Positions 7,897-19,367 are shown, numbered from the stretch's first letter. The stretch is 64,000 nt of DNA from Amycolatopsis australiensis (GCF_900119165.1 NZ_FPJG01000006.1:4216001-4280000); one strand, 5' to 3'. Translations and numbers: made by a program. Notes: generated by a model from the sequence alone, not told the origin.

Positions 7897-8823
7897 ATGA
7901 AGCTCGTCTTCGCCGGCACTCCCGAGCCGGCCGTTCCCGCGCTGCGGGCTCTGCTCGAGTCCGGCCGGCACGAGGTCGTCGCCGTCGTCACCCGGCCCGA
8001 TGCCCAGGCCGGGCGGGGGCGGCGGGTCCTGCGCTCGCCCGTCGGGGCCCTCGCCGACCAGCACGGCATCGAGGTCCTCACACCCGCGCGCGCCGGTGAT
8101 CCCGCCTTTCTCGCGCGGCTCGCCGAGCTCGCGCCCGATGCCTGCCCCGTCGTCGCCTACGGGGCGCTGCTGCCGCAGGCCGCCCTCGACGTTCCGCGGC
8201 TCGGGTGGGTGAACCTGCACTTCTCGCTGCTGCCCGCCTGGCGCGGCGCCGCTCCCGTGCAGGCCGCCATCCGCGCCGGTGACGAAATCACCGGTGCCTC
8301 CACCTTCCGGATCGTCAAGGAGCTGGACGCCGGGCCCGTCTACGGGGTCGTCACCGAGCCCATCGGGCCCGCCGACACCGCCGGTGCCCTGCTCGGACGG
8401 CTCGCCGAGTCCGGGGCCAAGCTCCTGCTGTCCACCATGGACGGTCTGGCCGACGGCACCCTCGTCGCCCGCGAGCAGCCCGCCGAAGGCGTCAGCTACG
8501 CGCCGAAGGTGACGGTCGAGGACGCGCGGGTGTCCTTCGCCGACCCGGCCGCCGCCGTCGACCGGCAGATCCGCTCGGTCACGCCGGACCCGGGCGCGTG
8601 GGCGGAGTTCCGCGGGGAACGGCTCAAGCTCGGCCCGGTCACGGTGCTCGACGAACCCGGCCCGCCGCCGGGCGAGATCGTGGTCGAACGCAAACGGGTG
8701 CTGGTCGGCACGGCGACGAAGCCGCTGCGGCTCGGTGACGTCCAGGCACCCGGCAAGAAACGGATGGCGGCCACCGACTGGGCGCGCGGTACGAGGATCG
8801 ATCAGGGAGAGCGCCTCCGGTGA
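7897..8823 (+). CDS. fmt: Methionyl-tRNA formyltransferase
   Basis: 308 residues, normal length. It transfers the formyl group of 10-formyl-tetrahydrofolate to initiator Met-tRNA. The formyltransferase domain begins [20 protein letters not shown]. The catalytic segment [17 protein letters not shown] (106-122) gives Asn106 and His108, and Asp144 in ELDAGPVYG completes the triad. The SLLP signature is present. A C-terminal beta-barrel follows. The stop overlaps the rsmB start as GTGA. A TAGACT -10-like box lies at 7839-7844. The fmt-rsmB-rpe order is shared with mycobacteria. Confidence 0.97.
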   Translation: MKLVFAGTPEPAVPALRALLESGRHEVVAVVTRPDAQAGRGRRVLRSPVGALADQHGIEVLTPARAGDPAFLARLAELAPDACPVVAYGALLPQAALDVPRLGWVNLHFSLLPAWRGAAPVQAAIRAGDEITGASTFRIVKELDAGPVYGVVTEPIGPADTAGALLGRLAESGAKLLLSTMDGLADGTLVAREQPAEGVSYAPKVTVEDARVSFADPAAAVDRQIRSVTPDPGAWAEFRGERLKLGPVTVLDEPGPPPGEIVVERKRVLVGTATKPLRLGDVQAPGKKRMAATDWARGTRIDQGERLR

Positions 8824-10244
8824 ACGACCACAGGGAACGACGCCCGTCACGACCGCAGCGGGGCCGCCCGGCGCCGCGCAAGGAGGGCCCGCGCCGCCCG
8901 CCGGAGATCGATCCGGCCCGCCAGGCCGCGTTCGACGTCCTCGCCGCCGTGCGGACCAAGGACGCCTACGCCAACCTCGTCCTGCCGGACCTGCTGCGCG
9001 AGCGGCGGATCACCGGCCGGGACGCCGCGCTGGCCACCGAACTCGCGTACGGTGCGTCGCGGGCACAGGGCCTCCTCGACGCGGTCATCGAGGCCTGCGC
9101 CGAGCGCCCGCTCTCGCAGACCGACCCCGCGGTGCTCGACGCGCTGCGCCTCGGCGTCTACCAGCTGCTGCGCACCCGCATCCCCGAGCACGCCGCCGTG
9201 ACGTCCACTGTGGACCTCGTCCGCGCCGAAACCGGTTCGTGGGCCACGGGTTTCGCCAACGCCATCATGCGCAAAGTGTCCGAAAAGGACGAAGCGGCCT
9301 GGCTCGACGAGCTGGCGCCGGACGAGTCGGCCGACCCGATCGGCGCCTACGCGCTGCGCACCGCGCACCCGCGCTGGATCGCCCGGTCGTTCGCCGAAGC
9401 GCTGGGCGACAAGGGCGCGGGCCTCAAGGCCGCGCTGGAGGCCGACGACGCGCGCCCCGAGGTGCACCTGGTCGCGCGTCCCGGCGAGATCAGCGCCGAC
9501 GAGCTGGCCGCGATCACCGGCGGCGACCCGGCGCCGTACTCGCCCTACGGCGTGCGCCTGCCCGCCGGTGCCGGTGACCCGGCCGACGCCGAACCGGTCC
9601 GTGAGCGGCTGGCCGCGGTCCAGGACGAGGGCAGCCAGCTCTGCGCGATCGCCGCGACGAAGGTGCCCCTGGCGGGTTCCGACGAGCGCTGGCTCGACCT
9701 GTGCGCCGGCCCCGGCGGCAAGGCCGCGCTGCTCGGCGCGCTCGCCGCGTTGAGCGGGGCCACTGTGGACGCCGTCGAGAAGGCGCCGCACCGCGCGAAG
9801 CTCGTCGAGAAGGCCACCGGCGGCCTGCCCGTGCGGGTCCACGTCGGCGACGGGCGCGAAAGCGGTCTCGAGCCGGGTTACGACCGGATCCTCGTCGACG
9901 CGCCGTGCAGCGGGCTCGGTGCCTTGCGGCGGCGGCCGGAGGCGCGCTGGCGCCGTCAGCCTTCGGACGTCGCGGACCTGACCAAGCTGCAGGGCGAGCT
10001 GCTCACCGCGGCCTACGCCCTGCTGCGGCCGGGCGGCGCGCTCACCTACGTCGTCTGCTCGCCGCACCTGGCCGAGACCGAAGGCGTCTTCGGCGAGACG
10101 GCGCGGCGGCTGAAGGGCGAGGTGCTGGACGCGCGCGAGTTCTTCCCGGGCGTGCCTGAGCTGGGCGACGGGCCGTACGTGCAGCTCTGGCCGCACCGCC
10201 ACGGCACCGACGCGATGTTCTGCGCCGTGCTGCGCAAGCCGTGA
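8820..10244 (+). CDS. rsmB: 16S rRNA (cytosine-967-C5)-methyltransferase
   Basis: 474 residues. An N-terminal NusB-like RNA-binding domain (about residues 35-170) is followed by the SAM-dependent Rossmann methyltransferase. The SAM motif is [14 protein letters not shown] (about 292-305). The catalytic motif IV is [20 protein letters not shown] (about 358-377), and a second Cys in TYVVCSPHL is the release cysteine of the m5C enzymes. The first 30 residues are basic and disordered. The GTG start overlaps the fmt stop, and the stop overlaps the flavoprotein start, so three genes are coupled. Confidence 0.96.
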   Translation: MNDHRERRPSRPQRGRPAPRKEGPRRPPEIDPARQAAFDVLAAVRTKDAYANLVLPDLLRERRITGRDAALATELAYGASRAQGLLDAVIEACAERPLSQTDPAVLDALRLGVYQLLRTRIPEHAAVTSTVDLVRAETGSWATGFANAIMRKVSEKDEAAWLDELAPDESADPIGAYALRTAHPRWIARSFAEALGDKGAGLKAALEADDARPEVHLVARPGEISADELAAITGGDPAPYSPYGVRLPAGAGDPADAEPVRERLAAVQDEGSQLCAIAATKVPLAGSDERWLDLCAGPGGKAALLGALAALSGATVDAVEKAPHRAKLVEKATGGLPVRVHVGDGRESGLEPGYDRILVDAPCSGLGALRRRPEARWRRQPSDVADLTKLQGELLTAAYALLRPGGALTYVVCSPHLAETEGVFGETARRLKGEVLDAREFFPGVPELGDGPYVQLWPHRHGTDAMFCAVLRKP

Positions 10245-10738
10245 GGGACCTCGGGCTGGTCGCCTCGTCGTGCGGCGGGCTGGACGTCCGGTTCGCCGCC
10301 GAGCTGGCGAAACCGGCCGCGGCCCGCGGCTGGCGGCCGGCGATCACGCTGACGCCGACGGCGTACCGCTGGCTCGAGCACACCGGCGGGCTCGCCGACG
10401 TCGCCGCGTGCACGGACCTGCCGGTCCGCAGCGTCTCGCGGCTGCCCGGCGAGCCGCGGCCGCACCCGGACCCGGACGTGTTCCTCTTCGCCCCGGCGTC
10501 GGCCAATTCGGTGGCGAAGCTGGCGCTGGGCATCGCGGACAACCAGGCCCTGACGGTGCTGGGCGACGTGCTCGGCGCGCCCGGCATCACGATGGTGGTG
10601 GCCTACCAGATCCAGGACACCCGGGCGCACCACCCGGCGTGGCAGCGCCACCTCGGCACCCTCGCGGACGCCGGGGTGACGCTGCACCGGCTCGATCCGG
10701 ACCGCCCGTGGACCGAGGTCCTGGACCTGCTGCCCTGA
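10241..10738 (+). CDS. Flavoprotein of the HFCD/phosphopantothenoylcysteine-decarboxylase-like family
   Basis: 165 residues forming one Rossmann-like flavin-binding domain. Segments LGLVASSCGGLDV, TLTPTAYRWLEHTG and DVFLFAPASANSVAKLALGIADN match the FMN-binding decarboxylase fold, with the PASANS loop typical of it. It is much shorter than CoaBC and lacks the ligase half, so it is a stand-alone member of unknown substrate. GTG start overlaps the rsmB stop as GTGA. The coupling to rRNA methylation is unexplained and may be only positional. No terminator is visible after it before the convergent serine hydrolase. Confidence 0.8.
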   Translation: MRDLGLVASSCGGLDVRFAAELAKPAAARGWRPAITLTPTAYRWLEHTGGLADVAACTDLPVRSVSRLPGEPRPHPDPDVFLFAPASANSVAKLALGIADNQALTVLGDVLGAPGITMVVAYQIQDTRAHHPAWQRHLGTLADAGVTLHRLDPDRPWTEVLDLLP

Positions 10739-10840
10739 GCCGGGGTCGCGGGGCGCCATTCCGGCGAGGCCCGGTGACGCACCTGCCCGGGTCAGGCGAG
10801 CGACCGGGGCGAATACCGAGCAGCCCGCGGGGGCGCCTCC

Positions 10841-10876
10841 CGTTTTCCACGTTACCGGCCGGTCCCGACAGTTCCG
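10841..10876. repeat. Dispersed repeat copy A (see 46211-46247)
   Basis: This stretch aligns with 46211-46247 with roughly three quarters identity. The shared core is CCGT-TTTCCAC-TTACCGGC then CCGACAGTT-CGG. Here the TTA complementary to the stop codon of the serine hydrolase lies inside the repeat, so the last residues of that protein are encoded by it. Confidence 0.5.
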
Positions 10877-11994
10877 GCCGGCTTGCGGCTCAGCGCGACC
10901 GCGAACGCCGCCTCGGTGTCGTCGCGGACGGCGTCGGGCGCGGGGTCCTCGTTGACCGACACCGTCGCGCTGCGGCCGGTGTCGAGGACGCCCGCCAGGG
11001 TGGCGAAGCCGAAGATGTCGCCGCCGTGGCCCCAGTACCGCGTGCCGTCCGGCAGGGTCCGGTGGAACAGGCCCAGGCCGTAGTCCGTGCCCGGCTCGCC
11101 CGGCACCGGGACCGTCCGCTTCATCTCCGCGAGCTGCGCCGCGGGCAGCAGGCGGCCGCCCAGCAGCGCGGTGTAGAACGCGTCCAGGTCGCGGCCCGTC
11201 GACACGAGCGCGCCCGCCGTGCCGGCGATGGACGGGTCGAACTCCGTGAAGTCGGCCGGACCCGGCACGTATCCGCGCGCGTGCGGGGCGGGCAGGCGTT
11301 CGTCGCCGCGGCCCGGCAGTGACGTGCCGCGGAGGCCGAGCGGCCGGGTGATCCGGCGCGTGATCTCCGTGGCGGCGCTGTGCCCGGTCAGCTTTTCGAC
11401 GAGCATCCCGGCGACGATGTAGTTCGTGTTGGAGTAGGACCATCCGCTGCCGGGCGCGAACAGCGGCGGGTGCCGCAGGGCCATCGCGACCAGCTCGCCG
11501 GGCTCGGCGCCGCGGTGGCGCACCGCCTCCGGGTCCGTGCCCAGCAGGTCTTCGGTGTAGCTGTAGAGCCCGCTGGTGTGCTGCAGGACGTGGCGCACGG
11601 TGATCTTCCGGCCGTCGTTGCCGTTGCCGGTGAGCAACCCGGGCAGGTACCGCTCGATCGGCGCGTCGAGGTCGATCTTCTCCTCGGCGGCGAGCTGCAG
11701 CACCACCGTCGCGACGAACGTCTTGGTGATGCTGCCGGCCCGGAACTTCGCGTCCCGCGGGTACGGCGTCCGGGTGGTCACGTCGCCGACGCCGCTGCGC
11801 GCCTCGGTGACACGCCCGTGGTCGGCCACGACGGCCTCGGCGCCGGGCGCCCCGCCCTGGGTGGTGACGCGGTCGAGCGCCCGCTGCAACGGGCTCGCCG
11901 TGGCCGCGAGCGCCGGTGCCGCGGTGGTCGCCGCGAGCAGCGTGACGAGCGTGCCGGCCGCGACGATCCGCTTGCCGGGCAAGGATTTCCGCAT
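10852..11994 (-). CDS. Secreted serine hydrolase, class C beta-lactamase / DD-carboxypeptidase fold
   Basis: 380 residues with a Sec signal peptide (RKSLPGKRI then a hydrophobic core ending APALA near residue 30). The penicillin-binding-protein-like fold has SITK (Ser88 nucleophile, Lys91), YSN (187-189) and HGG near residue 330 in the KTG position. It is expected to be a D-alanyl-D-alanine carboxypeptidase or esterase outside the cell; whether it hydrolyses beta-lactams cannot be told. The ATG has a GGGGG ribosome site. A TAGCGT -10 lies at 12024-12029 on the minus strand. The final residues KPAGTVGTGR are encoded by the dispersed repeat. Confidence 0.9.
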   Translation of the reverse strand: MRKSLPGKRIVAAGTLVTLLAATTAAPALAATASPLQRALDRVTTQGGAPGAEAVVADHGRVTEARSGVGDVTTRTPYPRDAKFRAGSITKTFVATVVLQLAAEEKIDLDAPIERYLPGLLTGNGNDGRKITVRHVLQHTSGLYSYTEDLLGTDPEAVRHRGAEPGELVAMALRHPPLFAPGSGWSYSNTNYIVAGMLVEKLTGHSAATEITRRITRPLGLRGTSLPGRGDERLPAPHARGYVPGPADFTEFDPSIAGTAGALVSTGRDLDAFYTALLGGRLLPAAQLAEMKRTVPVPGEPGTDYGLGLFHRTLPDGTRYWGHGGDIFGFATLAGVLDTGRSATVSVNEDPAPDAVRDDTEAAFAVALSRKPAGTVGTGR

Positions 11995-12052
11995 GAACAA
12001 CCCCCTGGTGTCTCGGTGCTCCCACGCTAGGGAACCCGGACGCCGGTGGGCA

Positions 12053-12090
12053 TGGGGCAGGCCGCCGGATCGCTGCGGGGGCCTGCCCCA
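12053..12090 (-). terminator. Hairpin terminator after phoA
   Basis: Perfect 11-bp arms TGGGGCAGGCC (12053-12063) and GGCCTGCCCCA (12080-12090) with a 16-nt loop, 15 nt past the phoA stop. No T-tract, as usual for GC-rich actinobacteria. Confidence 0.75.
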
Positions 12091-12104
12091 CCCGACGTTG
12101 CGGG

Positions 12105-13496
12105 TCAGCGCAGCTTCAGCGCCCGCTTCAGGGTGCCGAACAGGTCGGTCTGGTTGGTCAGGCCGACGACGTTGGCCGCCTGCGGGCCCATGCCCGCGAT
12201 GCGGACCTGGGTACCGGTGTGCGACTGCGAGCCGCCCGGTTCCGCCGTGCCGTAGGCCAGGGTCATGTTCGCGCCCTCGTTGGTGATCAGGGTCGCGGTC
12301 AGGCCCGGGGTCGCCGTCGGCTCGACGATCTGGCTGCTGTGCCCGTGGTCGGCGGTCACCAGCACCAGCGTGTCGGGGTGGCTGCGGGCGAACGCCTCGC
12401 CCGCCGCGATGGCCGCGTCGAAGTCGACCGTCTCGCCGATCTGGCCGCACGGGTCGGCCGCGTGGTCCTGCTTGTCGATGCTCGCGCCCTCCACCTGCAG
12501 GAAGAAGCCCTTGTCGCTGTGGCGGTCGTCGAGCAGCTCCAGCGCCTTGCGGGTCTGGTCGGCCAGTTTCGGCTGCGTCGCCGGGACCTTCGGGTTCGGG
12601 GCGCAGCGGGCCGGCGCGGTGCCGCCGTGCACGGCCGCCGGGCCGGTCCAGTTGACCGGCATGTTGCCGTCGGCGAACAGGCCGAGGACCGGCTTGCCCC
12701 GCTTCGCCGCGGCCAGGTCCGCCGCCGAGCCGACGACCGCGTAGCCGGCCGCCTTCGCCTGATCCAGCACGGTCTGGCCGGCGAACTTGCCCGCCTTCAC
12801 CTTCTGGTTGAAGTACTTCGCGCCGCCGCCCAGCAGGACGTCGGGGCGGGTCTGCACCAGCTGCTCGGCGATCGACCCGGCGCCGCCGTTCTCCTTGGCG
12901 TTCTTCGCGCACTTCGCGGTCGTCTCGTCCGGGCCCTTGCAGTCGCGGTTGACGACGTGGGCGCCGAGCACGGCCGGCGTGGCGTCCTGGACCTCGGCGG
13001 TCGTGACGTCGCCGGTGCGCAGGCCGTTGCGCTTCGCCAGCTCGAGGATCGTCGGCACCGGGTTGCCGTACGCGTCGACGGAGATGGCGCCGTTGTAGGT
13101 CTTGGTGCCGGTGGCCCAGCCGGTGCCGGACGCGGCCGAGTCGGTCACGTAGTCCGGCTTGGCCGGGTTGTTCTGCTCCACGGCGTACGTCGTGTAGTCG
13201 CCTGTCAGCGGCAGCTCGTCCATGGCGAGCCGCCCCGCGGCGCCGCGCTCGTAGTTGCGGGCGGCGGTGATCTCCGACTGGCCCATGCCGTCGCCGATGA
13301 ACAGGATGACGTTGCGGGCGTGGCCGCCCTGGATCACGGCGCGGACGTCGGCGGTGCGGTCACCCGTACCTGCCGAGCGCGCGTCGGCGTTGCCGGAGCC
13401 GTTGGTGGCCAGTGCGACCGGAGCGGCGGCGACCAGCGCGGCGCCCAGCGCGCCCGCGACCAGCCACCGGCGGCGGCCGGCGAAGAGCGAAGCCAT
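12105..13496 (-). CDS. phoA: Secreted alkaline phosphatase, PhoA type
   Basis: 463 residues. A phosphomonoesterase using two zinc ions and one magnesium, acting outside the membrane. The signal peptide (RRRWLVAGALGAALVAAAP) is followed by the PhoA core: ILFIGDGMGQSEITAARNYE with Asp69, the nucleophile motif DSAAS with Ser120, GFFLQVEGASIDKQDHA and VTADHGHSSQ as metal ligands. It resembles E. coli PhoA over its whole length, rather than the PhoD or PhoX types common in actinomycetes. The start is the ATG after AGGAGA; upstream extensions lack homology. No clear PHO box was found upstream. Confidence 0.95.
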   Translation of the reverse strand: MASLFAGRRRWLVAGALGAALVAAAPVALATNGSGNADARSAGTGDRTADVRAVIQGGHARNVILFIGDGMGQSEITAARNYERGAAGRLAMDELPLTGDYTTYAVEQNNPAKPDYVTDSAASGTGWATGTKTYNGAISVDAYGNPVPTILELAKRNGLRTGDVTTAEVQDATPAVLGAHVVNRDCKGPDETTAKCAKNAKENGGAGSIAEQLVQTRPDVLLGGGAKYFNQKVKAGKFAGQTVLDQAKAAGYAVVGSAADLAAAKRGKPVLGLFADGNMPVNWTGPAAVHGGTAPARCAPNPKVPATQPKLADQTRKALELLDDRHSDKGFFLQVEGASIDKQDHAADPCGQIGETVDFDAAIAAGEAFARSHPDTLVLVTADHGHSSQIVEPTATPGLTATLITNEGANMTLAYGTAEPGGSQSHTGTQVRIAGMGPQAANVVGLTNQTDLFGTLKRALKLR

Positions 13497-13802
13497 GTTT
13501 CTCCTCATTGGGGGATTTCGGGAGGTAAGGCCCGGATTTCGGACACGGGTCATTAGTCCTCTTGCATGTGTGCCGGGGACGGCCGCCGGATGACCGGCGG
13601 GTGGCGGCTGATCGAACTCCTGCCTTCCGGCGGGTGACCGGCACCACGTCGGTGATTGACCGGCGAGACGCCCCGGGCGTCGGCTCCGCGGGCGATGACC
13701 ACGGCTTGGCTGCGGTTCGCGCTCGTCGAAGCTCGCGGGATGAGCCGGATCCTGGTCACAACCGGTTAGCGAGCGTTAGCAGCCGCCTCCTACACTCGGG
13801 AC
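13497..13802. promoter_or_regulatory. Divergent phoA / rpe intergenic region
   Basis: 306 bp without a gene. A TACACT -10 box at 13791-13796 ends 6 nt before the rpe GTG, indicating a leaderless rpe transcript. The sequence TGACCGGC occurs three times (about 13590, 13635, 13658) but with irregular spacing. No FMN riboswitch core could be recognised. Confidence 0.55.
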
Positions 13803-14489
13803 GTGGCAGACCGACCCCTGATAGCCCCCAGCATCCTGTCCGCGGACTTCGCCCGGCTCGGCGAGGAGATCGCCGCCGTGGCCGGCACCGGCGAGGCCCG
13901 CGCCGACTGGGTGCACGTCGACGTCATGGACGCGCACTTCGTGCCCAACCTGACCCTCGGCCTGCCCGTGGTCAAGGCGCTGCTCAAGAGCACCGACGTG
14001 CCGATCGACTGCCATCTGATGATCGACGACCCGGACCGCTGGGCGGTCGGCTACGCCGAGGCCGGCGCCTACAACGTCACCGTGCACGCCGAGGCCGCGA
14101 AGGACCCCGTCGCGCTGGCCAAGGACCTGCGAGCCGCGGGCGCGAAGGCCGGCCTGTCGATCAAGCCCGGCACCGCGCTCGAACCGTGGCTCGAGGCGCT
14201 CAAGCACTACGACACGCTGCTGGTCATGTCGGTCGAGCCGGGCTTCGGCGGCCAGTCGTTCATCCCGGACGTCCTGGAGAAGGTCCGCACGGCCCGGCGG
14301 CTGGTCGACACCGGCCACCTGAAGCTGGTCGTCGAGATCGACGGCGGGATCAACGCCGAGACCATCGAGCAGGCCGCCGAGGCGGGGGTCGACTGCTTCG
14401 TCGCCGGATCCGCCGTCTACGGCGCCGGCGACCCGGGCAAGGCGGTCGCCGCGCTGCGCGAGCAGGCGGCCCGCGGCCGGGCCGGCTGA
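13803..14489 (+). CDS. rpe: Ribulose-phosphate 3-epimerase
   Basis: 228 residues, a complete TIM barrel. It interconverts ribulose 5-phosphate and xylulose 5-phosphate in the pentose phosphate pathway. Typical segments are [33 protein letters not shown] (metal-binding His and catalytic Asp), [19 protein letters not shown] and VEIDGGIN (second catalytic Asp). GTG start with a leaderless promoter. It heads the riboflavin cluster and supplies the same ribulose 5-phosphate pool that RibBA uses, which may explain the long-conserved rpe-rib neighbourhood (inference). Confidence 0.97.
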   Translation: MADRPLIAPSILSADFARLGEEIAAVAGTGEARADWVHVDVMDAHFVPNLTLGLPVVKALLKSTDVPIDCHLMIDDPDRWAVGYAEAGAYNVTVHAEAAKDPVALAKDLRAAGAKAGLSIKPGTALEPWLEALKHYDTLLVMSVEPGFGGQSFIPDVLEKVRTARRLVDTGHLKLVVEIDGGINAETIEQAAEAGVDCFVAGSAVYGAGDPGKAVAALREQAARGRAG

Positions 14490-14581
14490 ACCCGGCGGCG
14501 GCACCGGAGAAGCCACCGGGCCGCGGCGGGTGTTGGATGGAAGGACCGGCTCACCGACCGGCTCACGAGGAGGCAGCGGAC

Positions 14582-15207
14582 GTGTTCACCGGCATAGTCG
14601 AGGAGATCGGCGAGGTCACCGCGGTCGAGCAGCTGACCAATGCGGCACGGCTGCGCGTACGCGGCCCGCTGGTCACCAGCGACGCGGGACACGGCGACTC
14701 GATCGCGGTCAGCGGGGTGTGCCTCACGGTCGTCGAGGTGGCGGGCGGCGAGTTCACCGTCGACGTCGTGCACGAGACGCTGCAGCGCTCGAGCCTGGCC
14801 AAGGTCGCGGTCGGCGACCGGGTCAACCTGGAGCGCGCCACCCCGGCGGGCGGCCGGCTCGGCGGGCACATCATGCAGGGCCACGTCGACGGGACCGGCG
14901 TGTTCCTCGGCCGCGACGAAAACGGCGTCACGACGTTCGCGCTGCCGAAGCACCTGTCCCGGTACGTGGTCGAGAAGGGGTCGATCGCGGTCGACGGCGT
15001 GTCGCTGACGGTCGCGGCGATCGGCGACGAGCAGTTCTCGGTCGCCCTGATCCCGACCACCCTGGAAGCGACGACGCTGGGCCGCCGCGAGGCGGGCGAC
15101 CTGGTCAACCTCGAGGTCGACGTGGTCGCGAAGTACGTGGAAAAGCTGGCCGAGGCACACATCCGCGACCAGGTGCACAATCGGGACGGCGGCACGGAGG
15201 AGCGGTC

Positions 15208-15211
<4 letters not shown>
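14582..15211 (+). CDS. ribE: Riboflavin synthase alpha chain
   Basis: 209 residues made of two similar lumazine-binding beta-barrels, each starting with a related motif: [12 protein letters not shown] and [11 protein letters not shown]; the repeats [12 protein letters not shown] and [12 protein letters not shown] mark the two halves. It dismutates two 6,7-dimethyl-8-ribityllumazine molecules to riboflavin. The GTG start follows GAGGAGG. The stop overlaps ribBA as ATGA. No FMN riboswitch was found in the 92 bp before it, which contain a direct repeat ACCGGCTCAC. Confidence 0.96.
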
Positions 15212-17479
<2,268 letters not shown>

Positions 17480-17490
17480 CCCGGTTCTCA

Positions 17491-17577
17491 AGCGCCCCAA
17501 GGGGCCCTTGGGTGCGTGAGACGCACCCAAGGGGCCCTTGGATGCGTCTCACGCAACCAAGGCCGCATTGGGGCGCT
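17491..17577. repeat. Modular 30-bp palindrome array, probable bidirectional terminator
   Basis: Three 15-bp modules recur at exact 30-bp intervals: CCAAGGGGCCCTTGG at 17497 and 17527, and the degenerate CCAAGGCCGCATTGG at 17557. The 15-bp spacers contain TGCGTGAGACGCA and its reverse complement TGCGTCTCACGCA. The outer ends AGCGCCCCAA (17491-17500) and TTGGGGCGCT (17568-17577) are also inverted. It lies between the convergent PH-domain gene and xth. Confidence 0.8.
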
Positions 17578-17610
17578 GTCCCTGCCCCGCCGCCGCCGTG
17601 ACCGGCGTTG

Positions 17611-18390
17611 TCAGAGGTCCAGGTCCACCACGATCGGCGCGTGGTCCGACGGTCCCTTGCCCTTCCGGGCCTCGCGGTCCACATAGGAATCCTTGACCGC
17701 GCCGGTGAACGCCGCGTTCCCGTACACCAGATCGATCCGCATGCCCTTGTTGTTCGGGAAGTTCCCGGCCCGGTAGTCCCAGTACGTGAACGGGTGGTCG
17801 TACTTCAGCGGCCGCGGGAACACGTCCGACAACCCGAGATCGCGCAGCCGGGCCAGCGCCTCCCGCTCCGGCTTCGTCACGTGCGTCGACTCCGCGAACA
17901 GCGTGATGTCCCAGACGTCCGCGTCCGTCGGCGCCACGTTGAAGTCGCCCAGCACCGCGAACGGCCGATCGGCCGCGACCTCCGAAGCGACCAGCGACCG
18001 CAACGCCTCCAGCCACTCCAGCTTGTACTGGTAGTGCGGGTTGGCCGGCTCACGTCCGTTGGGCACGTACACCGACCACACCCGGACCCCGCCGCAGGTC
18101 GCCCCGATCGCGCGGGCTTCGGCGGCGCCGTCGAACTGCGGCTCGCCCGGCAGCCCGCGCACGACCTCGGACAGCCCCACCCGCGACACGATGCCCACGC
18201 CGTTCCAGCGCCCCAGCCCGTACGCCGCGACCTCGTAGCCCAGCGCCTCGATCTCCGCCGCCGGGAACGCCTCGGTCGTGTTCTTCAGCTCCTGCAGGCA
18301 CAGCACGTCCGGCGCCGTCTTCTCCAGCCAGTCGAGCACGCGGGGCAGGCGGGGGACGATGGAGTTCACGTTCCAGGTGGCGATCCGCAT
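17611..18390 (-). CDS. xth: Exodeoxyribonuclease III (AP endonuclease)
   Basis: 259 residues of the EEP nuclease superfamily, acting in base excision repair. MRIATWNVNSI gives the catalytic Asn, LCLQELK the metal-binding Glu, VYVPNG the Tyr, LGDFNVAPTDADVW the Asp-Asn pair, and KGPSDHAPIVVDL the terminal Asp-His pair. The ATG at MRIATW is chosen; six extra upstream residues have no family support. It is convergent with the rib operon and its upstream neighbour is the serine protease, separated by a strong hairpin. Confidence 0.95.
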   Translation of the reverse strand: MRIATWNVNSIVPRLPRVLDWLEKTAPDVLCLQELKNTTEAFPAAEIEALGYEVAAYGLGRWNGVGIVSRVGLSEVVRGLPGEPQFDGAAEARAIGATCGGVRVWSVYVPNGREPANPHYQYKLEWLEALRSLVASEVAADRPFAVLGDFNVAPTDADVWDITLFAESTHVTKPEREALARLRDLGLSDVFPRPLKYDHPFTYWDYRAGNFPNNKGMRIDLVYGNAAFTGAVKDSYVDREARKGKGPSDHAPIVVDLDL

Positions 18391-18421
18391 GCCGCGAGCA
18401 TCCCACACCGCACCGACAAAA

Positions 18422-18449
18422 CCGGGGCGGCGCCGAAGCGCCGCCCCGG
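18422..18449 (-). terminator. Hairpin terminator after the serine protease gene
   Basis: Perfect 12-bp arms CCGGGGCGGCGC and GCGCCGCCCCGG around a CGAA tetraloop, 8 nt beyond the protease stop. Confidence 0.8.
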
Positions 18450-18456
18450 GATCGCC

Positions 18457-19179
18457 TCAGACGCCCGCGGTCGTCCGGATCCACGACCGGCTGGCGGCCA
18501 CGCTCGCGTAGTTGTTCGTGCCGCGCGTGTTCGTCCCGCTCTGGTTCTGGACCGTCGACGCGACGCCCACCTGCACCCCGCCGGACACCTGCGGCCCGCC
18601 CGAGTCGCCCTTCCACGCCGAGCCGTCGATGCCGACGCTCTGGATCGCGCGGCCGCCGTAGGCGTCCGTCGACCGGCCGGTGACCTGGACGTTCGCCGTC
18701 TTCAGCGACGTCGCCGGCGGGCCGGTCGGGGTGGTGCGGCCCCAGCCGTAGATCTGGTTGGTGCTGCCGGTGGCCGGGTCGGAGCTGCCGAGCGCGATCG
18801 GCGCCGCGCTGGTCGCGGACGCCAGGTGCAGCAGCGCGATGTCGCCGTTCGGGGACTCGTGCTCGCCGTCGACGGCGATCTTCGTGCCCGACAGCAGCGT
18901 GTTGCTGCCGACCCGGACGTACATGCCCGAGCCGTCCTGGTCGAGGCAGTGCACCGCCGTCATGACCCAGCGCGCGGCGACGACCGTGCCCGAGCAGTTG
19001 AAGCCCTGGTAGTCGCGCCCGGGCGTGTTCACGTACACCTGCGCGCCCCACGAGACGGCGGGGGCGGTGCCGCCGCCGACGATGTCCGGCTGGACGCCGG
19101 CGGAAGCGACGGCGCCGCCCGCGAGGGTCAGCGCGACGGCGGCCGCGGACGCGGCGCCGAGGAGACGGAGAGAGCTCAC
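18457..19179 (-). CDS. Secreted trypsin-like serine protease (S1 family)
   Basis: 240 residues: signal peptide to about residue 27, short propeptide, then mature chymotrypsin fold from IVGGGTAP. The triad is visible: His77 in TAVHC, Asp113 in GDIALLHL, Ser193 in KGDSGGP; Cys62-Cys78 is the conserved His-loop disulfide. The S1-pocket residue six before the Ser lies in DGSAWKGDSGG with Ala/Trp rather than a clear Asp, so trypsin specificity is not assured. The GTG start after AAAGGA is preferred over a 60-residue upstream extension. Confidence 0.93.
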   Translation of the reverse strand: MSSLRLLGAASAAAVALTLAGGAVASAGVQPDIVGGGTAPAVSWGAQVYVNTPGRDYQGFNCSGTVVAARWVMTAVHCLDQDGSGMYVRVGSNTLLSGTKIAVDGEHESPNGDIALLHLASATSAAPIALGSSDPATGSTNQIYGWGRTTPTGPPATSLKTANVQVTGRSTDAYGGRAIQSVGIDGSAWKGDSGGPQVSGGVQVGVASTVQNQSGTNTRGTNNYASVAASRSWIRTTAGV

Positions 19180-19355
19180 GGTGGTGATCCTTTCGGAGGG
19201 GGACCGGACCGGCCGGTCGGAAAGTAACCACCGCGTCACGCAGGGGGACACCCACCAAAGTCGGATCCGGACCAAAGCCCTACTTCCGGCGGGGACGCGG
19301 GTCACGACCGGCCGCGGCAGACCGGGGGGCGGCGGGGACTGTCGGTGGTGGCCCA

Positions 19356-19361
19356 TAAGCT
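19356..19361 (+). promoter_or_regulatory. uvrC -10 box (probable leaderless mRNA)
   Basis: TAAGCT ends 6 nt before the uvrC GTG, which has no ribosome binding site; transcription would start at or next to the start codon. Confidence 0.5.
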
Positions 19362-19367
19362 GGGGGC

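Noticed and set aside
7897..8823. Large minus-strand frame covering fmt and the IS110 remnant
   Set aside because: Only the part at 7150-7711 has transposase similarity; the remainder is antisense to fmt and ggt.
13590..13665. PHO box for phoA from repeated TGACCGGC
   Set aside because: Spacing is not the 11-bp direct-repeat pattern of PhoP sites and the sequence does not match GTTCACC.
13497..14581. FMN riboswitch before rpe or ribE
   Set aside because: No recognisable RFN core sequences; only unrelated GC-rich repeats.
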